NCBI RefSeq assembly: GCF_001514065.1
Contig: NZ_KQ948425.1
Coordinates: 364,067 to 428,066, forward strand
Direction of reading: 5' to 3'
DNA: 64,000 nt
Source of the DNA: Streptomyces antibioticus
GTDB lineage: Bacteria > Actinomycetota > Actinomycetes > Streptomycetales > Streptomycetaceae
Shown one piece after another: positions 58,601 through 64,000 of this stretch. Under the pieces are notes generated by a model. That model saw only the letters and a program-made list of their open reading frames with translations. It did no database searches and had not been told where the DNA came from. A program made the position numbers and the translations under genes. How positions within the stretch are numbered: the first letter of the stretch is position 1; each line of letters starts with the position of its first letter.

Positions 58601-59416
58601 TCAGTCGTAGAGCGCGGCGAACGTGTCGCGGAAGACCAGGTCGCCGAGTTCGCCGCCGCCGGTGGCTTCGGCGAGGCGGGCGTACTCGCCGGTGAAGTCG
58701 CCCCACGGCTGGTCGCTGGCGAAGAGCACCCGGTCGTGGCCGATGCCGCGGCGCTCGATCTCCTGGGCCAGCCAGCGGGGAGTGAAGCCGATGGCCCAGG
58801 AGAGATCGGTGTAGACGCGCTTGCCGGCGCTGATCCAGTCGAAGAACCGGGAGCCGACGAGCTTGATGTGGCCGCTCATCCCGCCGCCGAAGTGCACGAG
58901 GTGGACGGGCACTTGGTCGGCGTACCAGTCGACGAGGTGGCCGACCTCGTCGATGTCGGAGGCGGCGCCGGGAGAGGTGTGGACGTGGACGACGAGGCCG
59001 TGCCGGGCGGCTTCGGCGAAGATGCGGTCGAGTTGGCGGCGGCAGGCGGGGTCGGTGGGGCGGCCGCCCAGGAGGAAGCTCAGCTTGAGGGCCTTGACCT
59101 CGGGCTCGCCCGCCAACTGGAGGGCCGCTTCAGTGCGTTGGGCGTCCTCCGGGCGTGGGGACACCCACAGCCCGGCTCGGATGCGGTCGTCGCTCTGCGC
59201 TGCTTCCAGTGCCAGTTCGTTGAAGGAGAAGGCGATCGCGGGGTCCGGGACGCCGTAGTTGGGGATGACCAGGGCCCGTTCGGTGCCCTCCGCGTCCAGG
59301 TCGGCGATGAGCTGCTTGACGGTGGCGCGGGCGGTGGTGTCCGGGTTGACGGGTGGGCCGCCGTAGAAGGGGTAGGCGGGCAGGACGCCGATGTGGCGGT
59401 GTGCGTCGTGGACCAT
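58601..59416 (-). CDS. amidohydrolase-family protein (Nit1C cluster)
   Basis: 271 residues. The metal-binding HxH is DAHRHIG at the very N-terminus, and further ligands are likely in VVHVHTSPG near residue 145, HLVHFGGGMSG near 172 and FASDQPWGDF near 236. This is the amidohydrolase_2 (TIM-type hydrolase or decarboxylase) group. It sits between the flavin oxidoreductase and Sll0783-type genes, an addition not present in the minimal six- or seven-gene Nit1C set I know. Its start is preceded by tandem copies of the ribosome-site region. Confidence 0.88.
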   Translation of the reverse strand: MVHDAHRHIGVLPAYPFYGGPPVNPDTTARATVKQLIADLDAEGTERALVIPNYGVPDPAIAFSFNELALEAAQSDDRIRAGLWVSPRPEDAQRTEAALQLAGEPEVKALKLSFLLGGRPTDPACRRQLDRIFAEAARHGLVVHVHTSPGAASDIDEVGHLVDWYADQVPVHLVHFGGGMSGHIKLVGSRFFDWISAGKRVYTDLSWAIGFTPRWLAQEIERRGIGHDRVLFASDQPWGDFTGEYARLAEATGGGELGDLVFRDTFAALYD

Positions 59417-59421
59417 GGTGT

Positions 59422-59469
59422 GGTTCCTCTACCGCGTGGTGTGGTTCCTCAGCCGGATGGTGGTTCCTC
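59422..59469 (-). repeat. triplicated ribosome-site element between flavoprotein and amidohydrolase genes
   Basis: GGTTCCTC occurs at 59422-59429, 59443-59450 and 59462-59469 (spacings 21 and 19). On the coding strand these read GAGGAACC, each next to a stop codon (TGA, TGA-like, TAG). The copy nearest the amidohydrolase start is the probable Shine-Dalgarno. Confidence 0.75.
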
Positions 59470-60823
59470 AGCCGATCGGGAGGGCGGAGGCGAGTTCGCT
59501 GGGGGCTCCGGTGAGTGTGCCGCACACGTCGGCCAGGCGGCGCGAGGCGTCGATGTGGTCCGCGAGAAACTCGGCGTCCCGGCCCACCGCCTCGAAGCGG
59601 CCCGAGCCCCACGAGTACTGCCAGGGCAGACCGAGGAAGTGCAGGCCGGGTGTGCTGGTGGCGCCGCGCCAGTGCATGGGGTAGCCGCGGCCGTCGAAAA
59701 CGGGGGTCTCGATCCACCGGTGGTCGCGCCTGAAGCCTGTCGACCAGATCACCGAGGTGATGCCGGCGGCCTCCAGGTCCAGTGTGCGCGGCTGCTCGTT
59801 CGGCTCCCAGACGGGAACGTAGCGGGGCTCGGTCGGAGCGTCGATGCCGTGCGCGGTGATGTGGGCGTCGATGGCGTCCTTGATGCCCTCGGCGACGGCG
59901 TCGGCGTGGTCGAGGTTCACCTTCAGGTCGTCGGCGAACTCCAGGTCGGTGCCGGTGATCGCGGTGAGCCGCCCGTAGAGCCGCATGCCGTCGCGGGCGA
60001 AGGCGCGCAGGTCGATGTCGCGGCCGCCGTCGCGTCCGGTGACGTAGTGGTTGACCCGCATGCGCACGGCGCCGGCGTCGCCGAACTCGTCGATGGACTT
60101 GTCGTAGTGGCCCATGTCGTCGAGCCAGGCCACGCAGTCGCGGCTGCGGTAGAAGCGGGCCACCCGAGGGGCACTGCCGACGGCCAGGTGCACCTGGCGC
60201 CCGGCGAGGTGGAGGTCCTCGGCGATCTGGCAGCCGGACTGGCCGGTGCCGACCACGAGGACGGCGCCTTCGGGGAGTTGGTCGGGGCTGCGGTAGCGGG
60301 AGGAGTGGACCTGGGTGAGGCCGTCGGGCAGGCGCTGGGCCATCGGCGGGACGGACGGCGTGTGGTAGGGGCCGGTGGCGACCACCACCTGCTCGGCGGT
60401 GAAGTCCCCGGCGGTGGTGGAGAGTTCGAACACTCCGCCCGGCGTGCGCCGCAGCCGGGTGACCGCCACCCCCTCCACCAGGGGCGGCCGGAAGAAGGAG
60501 ACATAGTCCTCCAGGTACCGGACGATCTCGTCACGGACCATGAACCCGTCCGGATCGTCGCCCTGATACGGGTAACCAGGCAGCCTGCACTGCCAGTTGG
60601 GGGTCACCAGGCAGAAGGAGTCCCAGCGCCGCTCGCGCCACTCGTGCCCGACCCGGTTCGCCTCGAGGACGACATGCTCGACACCGCGTCGGCCGAGGCA
60701 GTAGCTCATCGACAGCCCCGCCTGACCGCCGCCGACCACGACCACCGGGATCGGGGAACTTCCCCTGCCCGTCAGGCTGGAGGGGAGGACGCCGGCCGGC
60801 CGTATCGCCGGAGCCGAACTCAC
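59468..60823 (-). CDS. MSMEG_0569-family flavin-dependent oxidoreductase
   Basis: 451 residues; GTG overlaps the stop of the upstream small gene (GTGA). The FAD loop is VVVVGGGQAGLSMSYCLGRRG near residue 25, the NADP loop VVGTGQSGCQIAEDLHLAGRQ near 185, and VIWSTGFRRDHRWIE near 338 is typical of flavoprotein monooxygenases. It is the NitH-type member of the cluster. Oxygenation of an amine or aldoxime-like intermediate on the way to a nitrile is a reasonable but unproven role. Confidence 0.9.
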   Translation of the reverse strand: MSSAPAIRPAGVLPSSLTGRGSSPIPVVVVGGGQAGLSMSYCLGRRGVEHVVLEANRVGHEWRERRWDSFCLVTPNWQCRLPGYPYQGDDPDGFMVRDEIVRYLEDYVSFFRPPLVEGVAVTRLRRTPGGVFELSTTAGDFTAEQVVVATGPYHTPSVPPMAQRLPDGLTQVHSSRYRSPDQLPEGAVLVVGTGQSGCQIAEDLHLAGRQVHLAVGSAPRVARFYRSRDCVAWLDDMGHYDKSIDEFGDAGAVRMRVNHYVTGRDGGRDIDLRAFARDGMRLYGRLTAITGTDLEFADDLKVNLDHADAVAEGIKDAIDAHITAHGIDAPTEPRYVPVWEPNEQPRTLDLEAAGITSVIWSTGFRRDHRWIETPVFDGRGYPMHWRGATSTPGLHFLGLPWQYSWGSGRFEAVGRDAEFLADHIDASRRLADVCGTLTGAPSELASALPIG

Positions 60824-61125
60824 CGCGTGCTCCCGTCGGCGCCGGTCAGGGCTTCGACCGTGACCTTGGCATCGCTGACGGTGGCGTACGCGGCGGCGGT
60901 CCGCTCGATCTGCGCGAGCTGGTCGGAGGCGCCCGTACAGAAGAAGCCGAACTTCTCCTTCACGCGCTCCCCTGCGATACCGAGAGCCGTACGGCTGCGC
61001 TCTACGAAATCCACAAGTGCGTACTGGCTGCCGGGAACGAAATAGTCCTCGACTACCGTGGAGGGCGAATAGCAGCGCTGGGTCATGCCATCGGGCCAGC
61101 GCACATGAAAATACATCTCGGGCAT
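60820..61125 (-). CDS. MSMEG_0570-family nitrogen starvation response protein
   Basis: 101 residues from ATG 61125 with GGAGG six bases upstream. It begins MPEMYFHVRWPDGMTQRCYSPSTVVEDYF and continues YALVDFVERSRTALGIAGERVKEKFGFFCTGASDQLAQIE. This matches the small family typified by MSMEG_0570, found with nitrilase clusters. Two cysteines (QRCYSP and FFCTGA) are conserved in the family as I recall it. It is the first gene of the nine-gene operon; function unknown. Confidence 0.9.
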   Translation of the reverse strand: MPEMYFHVRWPDGMTQRCYSPSTVVEDYFVPGSQYALVDFVERSRTALGIAGERVKEKFGFFCTGASDQLAQIERTAAAYATVSDAKVTVEALTGADGSTR

Positions 61126-61268
61126 GACATCCTCCATGCCGGGCGCCGAGGTCTCGACACCTCGCCGCTGTCCGTGGAGACCAACTCCAGCCCTCGGGGA
61201 TTTCCGAACCAAGTCATCCGGAATAAAGGGGAGTTGCCAAGACCTCACGCGGGTGGAACGGAAAATGC

Positions 61269-61787
61269 TCAGAGGTCGCAGTGCTCCTGCCAGCCGCACG
61301 AGCCGCAGACGACGAGCCGTAGGGCACGGTCGTCGTGGTGGTCGACGGTGACGTAGGGACGCAGCCGGTCACTGCCGACACCGCACCGGGGACACGTCTC
61401 GTACTGGCCCAGGGGGCCGAAGTCGCCGACGACCAAAGGGAGTTCGGGTTCGGGAGCCTCGTCGTCGGGGGGCGAGTCGGTCAGGGCGAGGCGCACGATC
61501 GCGGCCGCTGCGGTGTCCGTCACGCCGACGGCCAGGCGCACCTGGGGCAGACGGCTCAGCAGGGGCGGCAGAGGGCAGTCGTCGAGGCGGACGGGTACGA
61601 CGCGTTCGCCTTCCGCCGCGCCGCCAACCCCGGCGGCCTGGGCGGCGTACGACCACAGCAGGACGACGGCGTCCGTCCCGGCTGCGTCGGCACTGGGGAC
61701 GACATCGGCACCGGCTCGCGACAGGGCGGCGGCGAGGGATGAGGCCTGGCGCTCATCCTTGGGCTGGTAGGAGAGTTGAGCACGCAC
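61269..61787 (-). CDS. TIR-like domain plus C-terminal zinc ribbon protein
   Basis: 172 residues from GTG 61787; the start is uncertain because the AGGAG at 61806-61810 is 18 bases away and better spaced for an ATG in another frame. The N-terminal 100 residues have TIR_2 character: ERQASSLAAALSRAGADVV, then AVVLLWSYAAQAAGV and VVPVRLDDCPLPPLLSRLPQVRL, where 'IPVRLD-CPLPPLL' is typical of bacterial TIR proteins. The C-terminal CPRCG and CGSCGW form a likely zinc ribbon. The TIR catalytic Glu is not obvious. It is located just upstream of the Nit1C operon on the same strand. Confidence 0.65.
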   Translation of the reverse strand: MRAQLSYQPKDERQASSLAAALSRAGADVVPSADAAGTDAVVLLWSYAAQAAGVGGAAEGERVVPVRLDDCPLPPLLSRLPQVRLAVGVTDTAAAAIVRLALTDSPPDDEAPEPELPLVVGDFGPLGQYETCPRCGVGSDRLRPYVTVDHHDDRALRLVVCGSCGWQEHCDL

Positions 61788-61808
61788 GATCTCATCATGC
61801 GCCAACTC

Positions 61809-63083
61809 CTATTTGGTGCCGACCGTGCGCAGCGTGGCGAGCACCAGTGCCCGGGTGACGGTGACGATGTCGCTCACGCGGACCTGTTCCTGCGGGCCGT
61901 GTGCGAGGCGTACGTCGCCGGGGCCGTACTGCAGCGTGGGGATGCCCGCCCCGGCGTACAGGCGCAGGTCGCTTCCGTAGGGGGCGCCTCGCTCGGCAGG
62001 TCGCGGGCCGCCGGTGACGTCGGCGTGCGCGTCGGCGACCCGGGCCGCGAGGGGATGCCCGGCCGGGAGCCGTCCACTGGCGAACTGTCCGCCGGGCCAC
62101 GTCACCGTGGCGGGGTGGGAGCGCAGCCAGGGGTCGGCCGCGCAGGCTTCGGCCACGCACGCCTCCAGTTCGGCGCGTGCCTGGGCCGGATCCTCGCCCA
62201 GCCGGACGCCCAGTCTTCCCTCGGCCACCAGCAGGTCGGGCACGCTGCTGGCCCAGTCACCGGAGTGGACCGTACCGACGGACAGCGGGTAGGGAACGGG
62301 GTATTCGGACATGAGCGGGTCGGCGCCGACGTTGCGGCGGGCTTCGAGACGGGCGAGCGCGCGGTGGATGGGCAGGTAGGCGTCGATGGCGCTCACTCCC
62401 ACGTATCTCGTGCTGCCGTGGGTGGCCCGGCCGGGTACGTGGATGCGAAACGTCAGGGCGCCGGCGTTCGCCGTCATGACCGCGCCGCTGGTCGGTTCGG
62501 TGATGATGCAGGCGTCGCCGGTGTGGCCGCGTTGGAGGGTGCCGAACGCCCCGAGTCCCCCGTCCTCTTCACTGACGACGAAATGCGCGGACACCTGGCC
62601 GCGCAGCCTTGCGCCCGCCTCCCGTATCGCGGCCAGGGCGGCGAGTATCGCCACCACCCCCGCCTTCATGTCGCACGCTCCTCGTGCGTGCACCACGTCC
62701 CCGGTGACCCGGGGGCGGAAGGGGTCACCGTCCCAACGCGCCAGGTCTCCGGACGGGACGACGTCGACGTGTCCCTGGAGGATCAGGTGCGGCCCGTCGC
62801 TCTCGGGTGCGGTGTCGCCCACCAGGCCCCATGCCTCGGTGCGCGGGGCCTCGCTGCCGGGAAAACGGGGATGGTCACGTAGCTCGGGCAGGTTCATGGA
62901 CCACAGGTCGACATCAAGGTCCATCCGCCTCAGATGCCGGGCCAGCAGGTGCTGCATCTCCGACTCCGCGGCGCTCCCCGTCACGCTCGGAACAGCGAGA
63001 AGTTCCAGCAGCAACCGGGCGGTGGCCGCCTCGTCCACCGCGGCGAGGGCCGAGGCTTCCACAGCGTTCAGGCTTGCCGTCAT
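61809..63083 (-). CDS. M20 family metallopeptidase / deacylase (ArgE/DapE-like)
   Basis: 424 residues from ATG 63083; the frame is open further up. M20 residues are His in LILQGHVDVVPSG near residue 98, the bridging Asp in HARGACDMKAGV near 131, and the Glu pair in HFVVSEEDGGLG near 167. A final His lies in VRLAHGPQEQV near the C-terminus. ArgE/DapE-type enzymes remove acyl groups from amino acids. It is divergent from an Lrp/AsnC regulator gene, implying amino-acid-linked control. Confidence 0.9.
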   Translation of the reverse strand: MTASLNAVEASALAAVDEAATARLLLELLAVPSVTGSAAESEMQHLLARHLRRMDLDVDLWSMNLPELRDHPRFPGSEAPRTEAWGLVGDTAPESDGPHLILQGHVDVVPSGDLARWDGDPFRPRVTGDVVHARGACDMKAGVVAILAALAAIREAGARLRGQVSAHFVVSEEDGGLGAFGTLQRGHTGDACIITEPTSGAVMTANAGALTFRIHVPGRATHGSTRYVGVSAIDAYLPIHRALARLEARRNVGADPLMSEYPVPYPLSVGTVHSGDWASSVPDLLVAEGRLGVRLGEDPAQARAELEACVAEACAADPWLRSHPATVTWPGGQFASGRLPAGHPLAARVADAHADVTGGPRPAERGAPYGSDLRLYAGAGIPTLQYGPGDVRLAHGPQEQVRVSDIVTVTRALVLATLRTVGTK

Positions 63084-63143
63084 CTCACCACTGCTCCCAG
63101 CACGTGACATCAGGACAAGCCGGAGACTATGTTCGGCGGACAA

Positions 63144-63190
63144 TTGCAAGCAATCGCCATTTGCTGCTGCCTACCGTCGTTTTCTTGCAA
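63144..63190. promoter_or_regulatory. TTGCAA-containing region between M20 and Lrp genes
   Basis: TTGCAAGCAA (63144-63153) and TTGCAA (63185-63190) lie in the short divergent intergenic region. They may be Lrp binding sites; spacing 41 bases. Confidence 0.45.
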
Positions 63191-63253
63191 TCACAGCAGG
63201 CCTATGGCTATTTCTTGCGCCGGGCCGCGACTTCCGACGTCTGGAGTGAGGTC

Positions 63254-63691
63254 ATGGACGCCATCGATCAAGCGATCATCCGGTACGTGCTGCACGACGC
63301 GCGGGCCACGTACGCCCAGATCGGCAAGGCGTGCGGGCTGTCCGCGCCCGCCGCCAAGCGGCGTCTCGACCGCTTGGTGGCCACGGGCGCGATCCGCGGT
63401 TTCACCGCTCTCGTCGATCCCCAGGCGTTGGCCTGGCACACCGAGGCTTTCGTCGAGGTCTACTGCACCGGCAATCCCACCCCCGCCGAACTGCGCCAAG
63501 CCCTGGAGGCCATCCCCGAGGTCGTCGAAGCGTGTACGGTCTCGGGCGCCGCGGACGCGGTTGTCCACCTGCTCGCAGAAGACATCCCCCACCTTGAACG
63601 AGCCATCCAACGCGTGCGCGCCACCGCTCCTGTGGAACGGACCGAGAGCGCCATCGTGCTCTCCCGGCTGCTGAACCGGCCTCGCATGTGA
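63254..63691 (+). CDS. Lrp/AsnC family transcriptional regulator
   Basis: 145 residues from ATG 63254 with GTGAGG upstream. The AsnC HTH is MDAIDQAIIRYVLHDARATYAQIGKACGLSAPAAKRRLDRLVATGAIRGFTALVDPQALAW. The C-terminal RAM domain contains EAFVEVYCTGNPTPAELRQALEAIPEVVEACTVSGAADAVVHLLAEDIPHLE. The RAM domain would bind an amino acid or derivative. It is divergent from the M20 peptidase gene, which it probably controls. Confidence 0.93.
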   Translation: MDAIDQAIIRYVLHDARATYAQIGKACGLSAPAAKRRLDRLVATGAIRGFTALVDPQALAWHTEAFVEVYCTGNPTPAELRQALEAIPEVVEACTVSGAADAVVHLLAEDIPHLERAIQRVRATAPVERTESAIVLSRLLNRPRM

Positions 63692-63900
63692 TCGACACCG
63701 TGGGACCACGACCGCGAGGGCCGAGGCCGGCGCAGCAGACCGACGCCCGCCCCGGTGTCGTGCCCGTCGGCGATTCCACGAACCCCGCTGCCTCTGAAAG
63801 TTCGGGGCTTGCCTACCAGACCCCTGTGCCCGACGGTGAAGAACCGCCAACGGCGCTGCCACATAGGCGAGTTGACGAGACACACGGGAGGGGACGTCTC

Positions 63901-64000
63901 ATGACACTGGGCAAGCCGACCGCATGGTTGTTTGCCGCGGCCGCCATCGCGACCTCAGTGCTCGGGCTCGACGGTACGGCCGCCGCCCACACCGACAGCG
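63901..64000 (+). CDS. secreted protein, N-terminus only (continues beyond window)
   Basis: 33 codons are visible. ATG 63901 follows GGGAGGGG. The start MTLGKPTAWLFAAAAIATSV, then LGLDGTAAAHTDS, reads as a signal peptide with cleavage near TAAAH. The rest of the protein is outside the window, so no function can be given. Confidence 0.6.
   Translation, partial: MTLGKPTAWLFAAAAIATSVLGLDGTAAAHTDS

Noticed and set aside
57833-61045. A 1070-codon open frame on the plus strand antisense to the Nit1C operon
   Set aside because: It is a mirror of GC-rich codons in the real minus-strand genes, has Val/Gly/Asp-rich repetitive composition and no domain.
1-64000. CRISPR arrays, rRNA operons, prophage or integrase genes
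   Set aside because: No regularly spaced repeats, rRNA sequence, integrase or phage structural motifs were seen on either strand.

Overview
The window is high-GC actinobacterial DNA, almost certainly from a Streptomyces chromosome. It has strong G/C third-position bias and frequent GTG starts. It also has gene families typical of the genus: a spore-associated protein A-like exoprotein, a SCO6745-type protein, a BlaI/M56 pair, a DmdR-type iron box, and a palindrome identical to the CebR operator. No rRNA, tRNA, CRISPR array or complete insertion sequence was seen. Gene density, accessory metabolism and many local regulators suggest a chromosome arm or variable segment.

Layout. 1-5036: a minus-strand, translationally coupled operon (FAD oxidoreductase, DUF1365, two cyclopropane-fatty-acid-synthase-type methyltransferases, DUF1295), divergent from an ECF sigma factor with a SnoaL-like tail and a small SnoaL-like protein. 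6816-8725: IS-like debris, one conserved hypothetical gene and a long leader. 8726-10948: a Tat-exported GH29 fucosidase with two lectin-like modules. 11161-16932: small redox/regulator modules (SDR, AraC, monooxygenase-like protein, esterase, RibD-like reductase, TetR plus SDR), two with readable operators. 17322-21940: DUF2785 protein, a small hypothetical and a large secreted subtilase behind a CebR-type operator. 22273-28092: BlaI/M56 divergent from DedA and two PAP2 phosphatases, then a two-component system. 28257-29888: a lipoprotein and an acetyltransferase.

29947-41178 is a divergent metallophore-type locus. An oligopeptide/nickel-family ABC importer (binding protein, two permeases, double ATPase; minus strand) faces a five-gene operon (plus strand) encoding a clavaminate-synthase-like oxygenase, SbnB-like, SbnH-like and SbnA-like enzymes and a MATE exporter. 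Two iron-box-like sites lie between them. The enzymes point to L-2,3-diaminopropionate chemistry, but no NRPS or NIS synthetase is present. The product may therefore be a small aminopolycarboxylate or opine-like chelator that is exported by MATE and re-imported by the SBP5-family transporter.

41383-52654 holds stand-alone genes (VOC proteins, MBL hydrolase, P450, SCO6745-type protein, SapA-like protein, dehydrogenase, AraC with NAD(P)H oxidoreductase, ArsR with MFS). It also has a 1.3-kb gene-poor stretch carrying a possible structured RNA and a 39-residue secreted-peptide gene.

52691-61125 is a nine-gene minus-strand cluster of the Nit1C / MSMEG_0565-0572 / Sll0783-0787 type (nitrogen starvation and cyanide assimilation in other bacteria). 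It contains two tandem nitrilase-superfamily paralogues, one of which lacks the catalytic cysteine. The window ends with a TIR-like/zinc-ribbon protein, an M20 peptidase divergent from an Lrp/AsnC regulator, and the start of a secreted protein.
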